Shown: positions 4,652 through 12,159, counted from the first letter of the stretch. The stretch: 16,148 nucleotides of DNA from JAHCHG01 sp038251885 (GCA_038251885.1 JBBSAX010000112.1:1-16148); one strand, 5' to 3'. A program made the numbers and translations. Notes: generated by a model not told the origin, from the sequence alone.

Positions 4652-6445
4652 TTACAAAACTTTCCTCGCCTCATTTATTGCTTTGCGGGCTTCATCAAAA
4701 GGATTTTTCAGGGCGTATAATTCGCTGTATTCCTTAACCGCGAGATTATAAACTTCGTAAAGTTTCTTAGAACCAGGTCCAGCTTGCTCTGGTATTTTAT
4801 CCCATTTTTCAATCGTATTTATTTTTATCGCAAATTCTTCAAGTTCCTTGGAATCCTCAATGTTCTCTATAATATCAATTAGTTCATCAATAAGGTCAGC
4901 CAGTTCCAAAACAATATCTGGAGTAAGATTCTGACGATCTTCTCCCGATGGTCCCGTGATTAGAGAAAATGCCGGGGTGAATTTGTATGGATTTTCGCTT
5001 TTTTCGTCACGTATTACAATAGCTACATCAACACGGTCAGTGTCTGAAACCTTATTCGGTTTATTCTCACAATCGTGCTGAATCATTTTCATTTTCTCGC
5101 CGTCGCTAAAGTAAACTTTAAATTTATGATTTTTGAGTGAATCGAAACCGCTTACGATTAGGTGAATATTTCCGAAGTGATTTTTGCTCGCAGCAACCAC
5201 ACCCTTTAATTCTCTTTTTTTTGATATTTCTTCTTTTTTCTCATCCAATTTTGATATTTCTCCTTTTTTCTCATCCAATTCTGGTGTTAAATTTTTTTGT
5301 ATATTGAACGCGGAATAATAAAAACTGGCGAGTTGATTCCATTGCTTCCGGGCTTCTTCGTCTTTAGGATACGCCTCACGGACAAAGCTGGATTTGATAA
5401 TGAGTTTATCCTTCCCTAGAAGTGAAGTGAATTCAGAAGATTCTGATGTGGATTTGTTGAGTGCTAAAATTTCTTTAAATCCTTTGGGTTGTTTCTTTAA
5501 TAAATCCTCGTTTTTCTTAAACCATTCAAGAATTCTTTTATAAATATCAGATAAAAGTATTTCTTCTTGACTATCGAATGTTGGATTGATTCCATTGCGG
5601 TTATACACACAATTTGTCAGGTAAATTTTTCTAACATTTTCGTTTTTGCATAGTCGTTCAATTACCTGGTCGTCCGGGTGACAATAGCTGTGGTTGGCGG
5701 CTGAGATGAAAGCCGCATTTGGAGTTATTTTTGAAAGGAATGTTTCCGATGTGCTGTGCTTGCTTCCGTGATGACCGCACTTGAATGCACAAACATGTTC
5801 AAGTTCGAGATCGTCTTCATAATTTGAAGTGAGATCACCGCCAAGAAAAAATTTAAATGTCCCGAATTTGAGAAGGAGACCGATACTATAATTGTTTTCT
5901 TCTGACCAAATCTCCCCATCACCCACATAGACACATTCGATTGTCGGACACTCTTTATCCATCTTATTGCCTATTTGAATATTCTCTCCTTTTTCTATGG
6001 TTTTCAAATTATCTCTATAATTTTTCCTGAAAGTCACGATTTTATCTTCGTTTTTATGGGCAGTTGAACTTCTCTGATAAACCTTTCCATCTATACTCAG
6101 AAACTTAGACAAAGGGATCAAACCTTCCATATGATCGGCATCGTAATGTGAGCAAATAATCGTGTCAATTTTTTCCACCTTCAAAACAACAAGAGTCGGA
6201 ATGATGGTTGCTGATGCAAAATGCAAGCGACCACCATCAACTAATAAGACATGCTCGTCTTTTCCATTTTTGCGATACCGTATAAGTGTAGATTCCCCTT
6301 GTCCCACGTCAATAACGGTAATCCACAACTCTGTCTTATCGTTAATTGTGGTCTTGTCTATTTTCTCAGAGGTAACAAAACTTTTAATTGTAGAATCTGA
6401 TTTCTTGAATTTGTCTTCTCCCTCAAAATCTCCTTTACGCTTCAT
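4652..6445 (-). CDS. ComEC-like metallo-beta-lactamase-fold protein, candidate effector
   Basis: A 597-residue soluble protein with no signal peptide. Residues 38-280 are a metallo-beta-lactamase domain of the ComEC/Rec2 type: 'WITVIDVGQGESTLIRY', metal ligands in 'SHYDADHMEG' (His100, Asp102, Asp104, His105), 'LGGDL' (Asp204), 'KCGHHGSKHSTSETF' (His225/His226) and 'NHSYCHPDD' (His257). The usual metal ligands appear present, so it is probably an active hydrolase; ComEC MBL domains are thought to degrade DNA. It lacks the ComEC membrane channel. Residues 300-597 are charged and mostly helical with no family I know, including a duplicated decapeptide (390-409). Its ATG overlaps the stop of the LysM/PG-binding gene (ATGA), with GGAG 7 bases upstream, so translation is coupled. 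Next to adaptor-like genes it may be an exported effector. A simple intracellular phosphohydrolase or nuclease is the alternative. Confidence 0.8.
   Translation of the reverse strand: MKRKGDFEGEDKFKKSDSTIKSFVTSEKIDKTTINDKTELWITVIDVGQGESTLIRYRKNGKDEHVLLVDGGRLHFASATIIPTLVVLKVEKIDTIICSHYDADHMEGLIPLSKFLSIDGKVYQRSSTAHKNEDKIVTFRKNYRDNLKTIEKGENIQIGNKMDKECPTIECVYVGDGEIWSEENNYSIGLLLKFGTFKFFLGGDLTSNYEDDLELEHVCAFKCGHHGSKHSTSETFLSKITPNAAFISAANHSYCHPDDQVIERLCKNENVRKIYLTNCVYNRNGINPTFDSQEEILLSDIYKRILEWFKKNEDLLKKQPKGFKEILALNKSTSESSEFTSLLGKDKLIIKSSFVREAYPKDEEARKQWNQLASFYYSAFNIQKNLTPELDEKKGEISKLDEKKEEISKKRELKGVVAASKNHFGNIHLIVSGFDSLKNHKFKVYFSDGEKMKMIQHDCENKPNKVSDTDRVDVAIVIRDEKSENPYKFTPAFSLITGPSGEDRQNLTPDIVLELADLIDELIDIIENIEDSKELEEFAIKINTIEKWDKIPEQAGPGSKKLYEVYNLAVKEYSELYALKNPFDEARKAINEARKVL
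5221..5280. repeat. 30-bp in-frame tandem duplication
   Basis: Two adjacent 30-base copies (5221-5250 and 5251-5280) differ at one position (29/30). They encode 'LDEKKGEISK' and 'LDEKKEEISK' at residues 390-409 of the MBL-fold protein. Near identity suggests a recent slippage or duplication event in a charged, probably flexible linker. Confidence 0.85.
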
Positions 6446-7083
6446 TTCGTTTCTCCAATCTCATCATGAGCGCGTCGAAGTGTTGAAAGCGTGGCAGTGT
6501 CGGGATCACCGGTCGCAATCATTTCAGAATTTAACTGAAAGGAGCGAAGCGCGGTGCGGGTGTTTTCGTCTAAAGTGCCACTTTCCGGGCAATCATAGCC
6601 GAGATTCCGTAATCGTTGTTGCATACCGGCGATGGTATCAGAGGGATCAAGCATACCAATTTCGAGTATTCGCGGAGTTTCTTCACTACCGACGAACAGA
6701 CGAATTTCCCTCGTTGAAGGCGGCACAAAAACCTCAATTATCCCGTTGTCGTCGGTTGAATCTTCAATAACCAATCCTTCAACCTCCATTCGATAATTCA
6801 GGTTTTTTCTAGGCTGTCCGTTAAGAAGAAGTTGTAGGCGGTAAATCGCGGGAACACCGCACCGACGAAAACGGTGGCGCAAACCCGTTGCAGACGGCAC
6901 TGCTTTGAGTCTGAGTTCCGGTATATAGACATTATCGTCTTCCGCGAGAATATTCATGTTGTCGCGCAATTGGCGCAATTTATTATTCTCAGGATGGTAC
7001 CAAATTGTTCCGAGAAAATGTCCGGTATCATCTGCCAAACTTGCAACACTTTCTCCTTTGATCACTTTATGAATTTTGCCCAT
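6442..7083 (-). CDS. LysM-like / TTR-like / PG_binding_1 adaptor-type protein
   Basis: A 213-residue protein from ATG 7083. A GTG at 7092 is the alternative, but the purine-rich AGGGG lies only 3 bases before GTG and 11 before the ATG. From the N-terminus: a LysM-like segment ('HKVIKGESVASLA', 'NNKLRQLRDNMNILAEDDNVYIP'), a beta-sandwich of transthyretin-like type ('AIYRLQLLLNGQPRKNLNY', 'DSTDDNGIIEVFVPPSTREI') and a PG_binding_1 three-helix domain ('DTIAGMQQRLRNLGYD...LDENTRTALRSFQ'). There is no signal peptide. This combination, with 'GMLDPSDTI' leading into the PG-binding part, is typical of small proteins encoded next to VgrG/PAAR and cargo genes of type VI or related contractile systems. 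It is the middle gene of three and overlaps the MBL gene by 4 bases. Probable role: carrying or loading the MBL protein. Confidence 0.7.
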   Translation of the reverse strand: MGKIHKVIKGESVASLADDTGHFLGTIWYHPENNKLRQLRDNMNILAEDDNVYIPELRLKAVPSATGLRHRFRRCGVPAIYRLQLLLNGQPRKNLNYRMEVEGLVIEDSTDDNGIIEVFVPPSTREIRLFVGSEETPRILEIGMLDPSDTIAGMQQRLRNLGYDCPESGTLDENTRTALRSFQLNSEMIATGDPDTATLSTLRRAHDEIGETK

Positions 7084-7186
7084 TTGATTCACTACCCCTA
7101 TTTTTTATACTGTTATTAGTCCTTCACTATGTGAGTTCGATAGTTCGGCATTTCTTAGGAGGTTATTCGTCCAATTAAATAATTTA

Positions 7187-7651
7187 TTAAGCCAACGACT
7201 TTGCAGCAACAGCTTCAATAAATTGCCAAGCTTCTTTGTCCAGTTCGGGGAAAGTCACCTCACATTTTCCTACCGGATTACTTTCAACCCGCACCCAACC
7301 ATTTTGATCGAGATTTCCCTCTTTAATACTTCCATCGGGCAAAACCACTTTATATTTTTCATTTGGAATGGGTTTGTCGTCCTCACCGACCAATTCAATT
7401 TCGATCCAATGAATGTGCTTCTCCCCTTTAAGATAAAACTTATGAACTTGATTGGTTGGTTCCTTTACCTCTTTTGGCTGAATATCTGGAATAAAAAGGA
7501 CATCACCGGGCAAAAGCAATTTCAATTCTTGGCGTTTCTCGCGCAAAAGCGCATTGTTTGAATGTTTCCAAACCGGGTCCGGCAAAAGATGTTTTTCTTG
7601 GATGATGCAGAAGATGCAATCGCCTAATTTAAACTGGTAATTTATTGCCAT
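7187..7651 (-). CDS. LysM-like / TTR-like small adaptor-type protein
   Basis: A 154-residue soluble protein. Residues 5-57 look like a divergent LysM segment: 'FKLGDCIFCIIQEKHLLPDP', 'WKHSNNALLREKRQ', 'LLLPGDVLFIPDI'. The 'LxPGDVLFIP' close is diagnostic of this tail-type LysM. Residues 83-137 form a transthyretin-like beta sandwich with the recognisable run 'GEDDKPIPNEKYKVVLPDGS', then 'EGNLDQNGWVRVE' and 'GKCEVTFPELDKEAW'. The same 'PvP...Y.v.LPDG..eG.LD.nG.a.v' pattern is common in VgrG C-terminal extensions and in stand-alone proteins beside them. It is the first gene of the minus-strand cluster, 103 bases ahead of the second. No signal peptide or catalytic motif is visible, so a structural or adaptor role is likely. 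No VgrG or PAAR lies in the window. Confidence 0.7.
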   Translation of the reverse strand: MAINYQFKLGDCIFCIIQEKHLLPDPVWKHSNNALLREKRQELKLLLPGDVLFIPDIQPKEVKEPTNQVHKFYLKGEKHIHWIEIELVGEDDKPIPNEKYKVVLPDGSIKEGNLDQNGWVRVESNPVGKCEVTFPELDKEAWQFIEAVAAKSLA

Positions 7652-8125
7652 AATTAATCATCATTTTTTAATTTATGGGAGCAATGCAAGTAACTTGCGA
7701 AATGAATTACTACATAGCTAATAAATCCGAAATTCCATCAATAGTCCTCTAAATCCGCATTTTCGCGTCTTTCAAATCCATTTATGTTTTCGACAATAAT
7801 AAATGTTTTTTCGTTAAATATGGATATACAATACATTATTTATGCTAAATTTCAATCAAAAAGTATAATCCTCAACATAAATTAGCATTTGAAAATCATT
7901 GTTTTTTTAATTCAACTGAAACCGCTTTTAATGAATATCGAAAATTTTCAAATCGAGGAAAATAATTGATTTAAAGATCTATTAACTTTCGATACTTTTA
8001 ATTTAAATCAAATATTTTCTTTAATTTTTCCCGTTAAAAAGGTATTATTTTCAACGGGTACCTTTTTTATCAAACTCATCTAATCTTGCTTTTCAACTTT
8101 TCTTTTTTCGGGGTTTCTAAACTTA
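7652..8125. other. AT-rich divergent intergenic region
   Basis: About 475 bases between the adaptor/MBL cluster (-) and the prepilin peptidase gene (+); it should hold the promoters of both. I see a 13-nt dyad, GCAAGT-A-ACTTGC (7686-7698), 35-47 bases before the minus-strand start, which is a possible operator. I also see the double inverted repeat at 8030-8067. No promoter is good enough to call, and no riboswitch motif such as GEMM (c-di-GMP) is recognisable. Confidence 0.5.
8030..8067 (+). promoter_or_regulatory. Interleaved inverted repeats ahead of the prepilin peptidase gene
   Basis: Stem 1 pairs CCCGTT (8030-8035) with AACGGG (8053-8058). Stem 2 pairs AAAAAGGTA (8036-8044) with TACCTTTTT (8059-8067). 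The arms interleave (1a-2a-1b-2b) with no bases between neighbouring arms. They therefore form either mutually exclusive hairpins or a tight pseudoknot. Stem 2 ends in a T-run and looks like a plus-strand terminator, and stem 1 would disrupt it. It lies 58 bases before the prepilin peptidase ATG, which fits an attenuator, but it could be a terminator for an unseen short transcript. Confidence 0.5.
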
Positions 8126-9019
8126 ATGAGTATTTATTTATCTACTTTTGAATCGGTCACAGGTTTGCCTGTTTTTTTTGGTTATATCTTTTTTTTTATA
8201 GTCGGCGCGGCATTCGGCAGTTTTCTTAATGTGGTGATTCACCGTGTTCCGCTGGAGGAATCTATCGTTTTTCCAAATTCTGCCTGTCCGAAATGTGATA
8301 AACCGATCAAAGCCTTCGATAATATTCCGATTTTGAGTTGGTTAATTTTAGGCGGGAAATGCCGCAATTGTAAAAATCCGATTTCTCCGCGTTATCCGGC
8401 GGTTGAACTTTTAACTGCTTTACTTTTTATTTTGGTCTTTTGGCAAATCGGTTTTAATCCGTTTTTACCTGTTGCCCTAATTTTTGTGACGACAATGGTT
8501 GCGTTGATTTTTATTGATGCGGAAAATATGATCTTGCCCGATGTGATCAATTTTCCCTTATTATTTTTTGCGTTGGTCGTGCGGATAATTTTCCCTCTAT
8601 TTATCAGCGCGGAGTATTTTTCGGACATCAAATTTTATCCGCTCAATCAATTTGAAAATCTACCTGTTTGGCTGGTTTCTTTAGTCGGTGCAATTGTGGG
8701 CGGATTAATTGGCGGCGGTTCGCTATGGCTGGTCGGAAAAATCTGGAAGGTTTTGCGAAATGTTGATGCGATGGGTTTTGGAGATGTCAAAATGATGTTT
8801 GCCGTCGGTGCATTGATCGGTTGGCGGTTAGCTTTTTTATCAATTTTTCTCGGAGCATTCACGGGCGCGATTGCCGGAATTTTTTTAATTTTCCGACAAA
8901 AAGAAAAAGATTTTCAAGCTCAAATACCTTTTGGAATATTTTTAGGAATCGGTTCAATAATTGCGGTTCTTTTCGGCGAACCATTGATTAAATGGTATTT
9001 TGCCACATTTGTTCCTTAA
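8126..9019 (+). CDS. pilD: Type IV prepilin peptidase (leader peptidase/N-methyltransferase)
   Basis: A 297-residue inner-membrane aspartic protease (A24 family) that cleaves type IV pilin and type II secretion pseudopilin leaders and N-methylates the new N-terminus. Full-length for the family. Visible parts: an N-terminal membrane helix ending 'GAAFGSFLNVVIHRVP'; the cytoplasmic methyltransferase-type domain with paired cysteines CPKC (54/57) and CRNC (79/82) around 'DNIPILSWLILGGKCRNC'; and 'ISPRYPAVELLTALLF'. The two catalytic aspartate regions are 'FIDAENMILPD' (Asp131) and 'GFGDVKMM' (Asp220). About seven more membrane helices follow. It is monocistronic, convergent with the next gene across 29 bases, with no clear ribosome site. 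No pilin genes are nearby, so it probably serves systems encoded elsewhere. Confidence 0.93.
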   Translation: MSIYLSTFESVTGLPVFFGYIFFFIVGAAFGSFLNVVIHRVPLEESIVFPNSACPKCDKPIKAFDNIPILSWLILGGKCRNCKNPISPRYPAVELLTALLFILVFWQIGFNPFLPVALIFVTTMVALIFIDAENMILPDVINFPLLFFALVVRIIFPLFISAEYFSDIKFYPLNQFENLPVWLVSLVGAIVGGLIGGGSLWLVGKIWKVLRNVDAMGFGDVKMMFAVGALIGWRLAFLSIFLGAFTGAIAGIFLIFRQKEKDFQAQIPFGIFLGIGSIIAVLFGEPLIKWYFATFVP

Positions 9020-9048
9020 AACAACACACGAACGAAAAGTATCGAACG

Positions 9049-9336
9049 TTACTTACGAACTGAGGTTCGCGTTCCGCATTTTTGAGAACAAAAAAACACT
9101 TCCGACTTGATATTTGAGGCATTATCTTGCGGAATCCAAACTCCGCATTCGGCACATTTTACCAGTGGGGTTTCCTTTAAACTTTCACGGTTTTCAAACT
9201 GCTTTTCGGCTTTTTTTTCAGACGGTTTTTGCAACGATTTCCATAAAAAAATCGCCGCATTTATCTGCTTTCGATAGCGTGCCGTAATAAACACGACTAG
9301 CAGAAATAGCAAAAATAATAACACTAACCACTTCAT
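9049..9336 (-). CDS. Small PP0621-like membrane-anchored zinc-ribbon protein
   Basis: A 95-residue protein with one N-terminal membrane helix (residues 2-19), a basic charged linker (20-58) and a C-terminal zinc-binding pair: 'KCAECGVWIP' (Cys61, Cys64) and 'FFCSQKCG' (Cys83, Cys87). The plan matches the PP0621 family of small conserved proteins, where the second pair is usually Cys...His; here it is Cys...Cys. Function of the family is unknown. The ATG overlaps the TGA of the TPR gene (ATGA at 9333-9336), so the two are translationally coupled and probably act in the same membrane process. Confidence 0.65.
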   Translation of the reverse strand: MKWLVLLFLLFLLVVFITARYRKQINAAIFLWKSLQKPSEKKAEKQFENRESLKETPLVKCAECGVWIPQDNASNIKSEVFFCSQKCGTRTSVRK

Positions 9337-10070
9337 TTTGTTGATGTCCGATTATCTTTTTGTAATTCTTTCAGCAAATCAGCCAAATATGGATTGTTTG
9401 GATTAATATCTTCGAGTCTTTTCAAATAAGTTTCGGCTTCGCCGAATTTTTTTTGACTCAAATAAGCCTGAGCAATTACTTGCAGAGTTTTTTCGTGATT
9501 TGGATTTTCTTTTAAGGATTTTTCAAATTCGACAATCGCTTTATCAATTTCGGGCGGATTTATCAGATAAAAAGTCAAACCCAAATCGGTTAAGACATCA
9601 ACATCTTGGGGATTTAGTTTTAAAGCAGCGTCGTAAAATTCACGCGATTTTATAAACTTATCATTCTCTTTGATTATGTATCCAATATCAAAATTAGTAT
9701 TGCCGAGTGCTACTAAGACATCGTAATCATTTGGGTTTTGTGCGTTGGCGCGTGATAAAAGACGGGAAACTTCTCCTAGCAATTCGGCATTTTGCTTCAT
9801 TGCGGCGTAGCGATAAAGTGCAAGCCCAAGATTTTTTTGGTAGGGAATATTTTGCGGATTTTGGTCGGCTTCAGCAATCCTTTTTTTTATTTCTTCATCG
9901 GATAAAGTCGTTTCATCGGAAGATTGCGGCGTATTTTCACTTGATTGTTTCTCATTTTCGCCGCGAAGCTGATTTATTTCGTTTCTGTTTAAGGCGTTTG
10001 CCACTAGAAAACCCCCGATAAAACTAATAATTACAGCAATTAATGTCAGTATGATAAACTTCGTGTTCAT
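9333..10070 (-). CDS. Membrane-anchored TPR protein
   Basis: A 245-residue protein with an N-terminal membrane anchor (about residues 5-27, 'FIILTLIAVIISFIGGFLVA'). A short helical stretch with a Ser/Asn/Gln-rich linker follows (29-60), then at least three to four tetratricopeptide repeats (about 75-240). TPR signatures include 'PNDYDVLVALGNTNFDIGY', 'AALKLNPQDVDVLTDLGLTF', 'AIVEFEKSLKENPNHEKTLQ' and 'AETYLKRLEDINPNNPYLAD'. The topology and linker resemble the CcmH/NrfG-type TPR proteins of cytochrome c assembly, but no other cytochrome assembly gene is present, so I would not name it. It probably acts as a scaffold on the periplasmic face. It is coupled by a 4-base overlap to the zinc-ribbon membrane protein. 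Confidence 0.75.
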   Translation of the reverse strand: MNTKFIILTLIAVIISFIGGFLVANALNRNEINQLRGENEKQSSENTPQSSDETTLSDEEIKKRIAEADQNPQNIPYQKNLGLALYRYAAMKQNAELLGEVSRLLSRANAQNPNDYDVLVALGNTNFDIGYIIKENDKFIKSREFYDAALKLNPQDVDVLTDLGLTFYLINPPEIDKAIVEFEKSLKENPNHEKTLQVIAQAYLSQKKFGEAETYLKRLEDINPNNPYLADLLKELQKDNRTSTK

Positions 10071-10188
10071 ACTTTAAAATTCTATCAAAATTAAACACAT
10101 CCTGCGACAATAACTATTTAATCAAAACTGAAACACTGTAATATTTTATTAGATACGGGGATAATTATTTTATTATTTCTGAGAGTAA

Positions 10189-10458
10189 TTAGCCCTTATC
10201 TTCATCAGACATTAAATAAGGTAAATCATCTGCACGGCGGCGCGGAAGCGGGTCGGTGGTGCGACGGCGCGGGATTGTCGTATCATTACGGCGGTCAACG
10301 CTTCCGACCGGTAGTCCTTGACCGTGAACGGCTTCAACTAAAATTCTTGTAATTTCTTGTGAAAGCGTGCGATGTTCTGTCGCCGCTCTTCTTCTTAATG
10401 ATTCCTTTAATTCATTAGGAACATATGCACCAATGAAAACCCCTTTACGGTTTGCCAT
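10189..10458 (-). CDS. Ribbon-helix-helix (CopG/Arc-like) regulator with basic tail
   Basis: An 89-residue protein. Residues 6-44 fit a ribbon-helix-helix fold: the strand 'GVFIGAYVPNEL', then helix 'KESLRRRAATEHRT' and helix 'LSQEITRILVEAVH'. Such proteins bind DNA as dimers through the paired strand. The rest is an unusual low-complexity tail with three Arg-rich steps ('VDRRND', 'PRRRTTDPLPRRRADDLPY'). An AAGGAG ribosome site lies about 13 bases before the ATG, longer than ideal. There is no toxin-like partner next to it (RNase P RNA on one side, the TPR gene on the other), so it is not an obvious antitoxin. Likely a small global or local transcription factor. Confidence 0.7.
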   Translation of the reverse strand: MANRKGVFIGAYVPNELKESLRRRAATEHRTLSQEITRILVEAVHGQGLPVGSVDRRNDTTIPRRRTTDPLPRRRADDLPYLMSDEDKG

Positions 10459-10516
10459 AAAATAAAATTAACTCCTTCGTTTTTAGTAAATTAAACTTGG
10501 TAAATAAAATAATTTT

Positions 10517-10920
10517 GCCCTGCAATTGAAATAAATCTGTAAGCCGAATTTTGTGCCTTGAATAATCAAGGCGGCAATCATTCATCTAGGCGATTTGTTG
10601 CCAAACCGCTCAAGCGACCTACCCGAATACGCCGTTCGGATTGCTCCGAACGATAGAGCGGGCAACTCTAATTTTACGTTTTCCTATTTGGTCTTGCACC
10701 GCGAGGAGTTTACCCAGCCGCATTTGTTACCAAACGCGCCGGTGCGCTCTTACCGCACCATTTCACCCATTACCTTTTGCAAGGCTGGTTTGTTTTCTGT
10801 TGCACTTGTCGTCGTTTAATAATTAAACTCCCGGACGTTATCCGGCTCGCCGCCCTATTGGTGTTCGGACTTTCCTCTTAAAAATTTAAGCGACTGCCCA
10901 ATTTATTTCGTTTGCAAGGC
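10517..10920 (-). ncRNA. rnpB: RNase P RNA, bacterial type A
   Basis: The catalytic RNA that removes 5' leaders from pre-tRNAs. On the minus strand it contains the hallmark AGGAAAGTCCGAACACC (10860-10876), then 'ATAGGGCGGCGAGCC', 'GGATAACGTCCGGGAG', the 'GTGCAACAGAAAACAAACC' block, and near the 3' end 'AAATTCGGCTTACAG'. The ends pair: GCCTTGCAAACGAAATAAAT (from 10920) with ATTTATTTCAATTGCAGGGC (to 10517) makes an unusually long P1 of about 20 bp with two mismatches, which fixes the ends. Length is about 404 nt (E. coli 377). It has its own promoter at 10927-10956, predicting a start at exactly 10920. Confidence 0.95.
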
Positions 10921-10926
10921 AAAAAC

Positions 10927-10956
10927 ATATTAACAAAAAATGTTCAACATTTACAA
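10927..10956 (-). promoter_or_regulatory. rnpB promoter
   Basis: On the minus strand, TTGTAA (10951-10956) is followed by an 18-bp spacer and TAATAT (10927-10932). Six bases later comes G at 10920, the first base of the extended P1 helix. The agreement between the promoter and the RNA end supports both calls. Confidence 0.6.
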
Positions 10957-11044
10957 TTATAGTTTATTCTTTTTATTCGAGATTCTTCTTAGAAGTTCAA
11001 CCGTTTTATAGCTACTTCGTAATTATTACCATTATTACTATAAT

Positions 11045-12136
11045 TTAGTATTTAACTTCTATCGTATCACCGGCTTCAATTAAAGGATCGGGAATTTTTC
11101 CATCTTTAATTTCAATCAAATTATATTCCGTGGGTTCAAGCAAACCGTCCTTGTTTTTTCGGCGAATTATTACGAATTTTATTTTTGTTTTGATTAATCC
11201 GCCGGAAGCCAAAATAGCTTGTGTTAGTGTAATTCCTTTGTAAAAATCTTTTTGACCATCAACTTTAACGCCGCCGATGTAATAAAACTGCGGAACTTGG
11301 ACAACAGGTTTTGGTTCGACGAAATTGCTGAATTCGACAATATCGCCCGGAAAAACCAAAACATCTTCATAATTTACCAAATTTAAATCAAAGGTTTCGG
11401 TAACGGAGTTTGATCTTCTGATTATCACGCGATTTGCATTTGGTTTGACAATTGCTTCAGCTCGGACAACAAATAAAGGAATTGCTTCACGTTGAAGAAA
11501 CTTCTCGCCCGGTTTTTCAACGAGACCTAAAACCGCGATGCTGTGACTGGAATGTTCTCTGATTCTAACGGTAAGCTGCGGATTTTCAACGACTTTTATA
11601 TTTTCTTTTAAATATTCTTCGATCTCATCAGTTGTCAGACCTTGTACGAAAACAGTTTTTCCGGCGAGTGGAAAGTCAATCGTTCCATCATTCAAAACGG
11701 TGAAATAAGTCGTGCTTCCCGACGGTGCATTTTGTAAACTTATAAACAAAATATCACCAATGCCGACTTTGTAGATTTCAGTTGGTGAAAGTGCGGCTTT
11801 GTTTGCACGCTTGGCAACTTCTAAAGTTTTCGCAGCTACCGAACGGCTTTCAAACTCAACGGGTTTCAATTGTTCATTTTCAGTTTTATTGTCCGCATTT
11901 ATTTCAGTATCTGTTTTTTGATTTGAGTTAACAGATTGAACATCCTCTACTTTCGGATCAGCATTACCTTGAGATTCTTTGGTTTCAGACTTAACTTTTG
12001 TTTTTGGATTTCGAGAATAATCAAAATTTATTTTTTTCGGGGTTTCAACTGGAGTTTGTGCGGACACATTTCCAAAGATTAGAAACAAAAAAACAAAAGT
12101 TAACAAAAACAGTTTTTTTAGCAGAGTTTTATACAT
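11045..12136 (-). CDS. Polysaccharide export protein (Wza-like, Poly_export/SLBB)
   Basis: A 363-residue periplasmic/outer-membrane protein of the polysaccharide export family, which forms the channel for capsule or exopolysaccharide. A signal peptide (1-26, ending 'GNVSA|Q') is followed by a long Lys/Glu/Asn-rich linker (30-115). A Poly_export domain (about 121-195) shows 'YKVGIGDILFISLQN', 'VLNDGTIDFPLAG' and 'LTTDEIEEYLKENI...NPQLTV'. Two SLBB-type beta-grasp domains follow (about 198-270 and 285-360), with 'AVLGLVEKPGEK', 'FYYIGGVKVDGQKDFYKGIT' and 'LIEAGDTIEVKY'. There is no lipobox cysteine, unlike Wza, so it is not a lipoprotein. No glycosyltransferase or Wzc gene lies nearby, so it is an orphan in this window. 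The linker is longer than typical for the family. Confidence 0.88.
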   Translation of the reverse strand: MYKTLLKKLFLLTFVFLFLIFGNVSAQTPVETPKKINFDYSRNPKTKVKSETKESQGNADPKVEDVQSVNSNQKTDTEINADNKTENEQLKPVEFESRSVAAKTLEVAKRANKAALSPTEIYKVGIGDILFISLQNAPSGSTTYFTVLNDGTIDFPLAGKTVFVQGLTTDEIEEYLKENIKVVENPQLTVRIREHSSHSIAVLGLVEKPGEKFLQREAIPLFVVRAEAIVKPNANRVIIRRSNSVTETFDLNLVNYEDVLVFPGDIVEFSNFVEPKPVVQVPQFYYIGGVKVDGQKDFYKGITLTQAILASGGLIKTKIKFVIIRRKNKDGLLEPTEYNLIEIKDGKIPDPLIEAGDTIEVKY

Positions 12137-12159
12137 TATTCTATAAAGTTTAAAGATAA

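Noticed and set aside
4398..4737. Open frames over the attachment region, one beginning MWGNLWG, which could look like an integrase C-terminus
   Set aside because: They run through the tRNA 3' half and into the end of the MBL gene in the wrong frame. There is no catalytic Arg/His/Tyr motif, so I do not claim an integrase remnant.
7652..8125. c-di-GMP (GEMM) riboswitch ahead of the prepilin peptidase gene
   Set aside because: No GEMM core elements are present in the leader; only the interleaved repeats are seen.
10595..10826. Plus-strand open frames of 61-74 codons
   Set aside because: They are antisense to the RNase P RNA and are explained by its conserved sequence.
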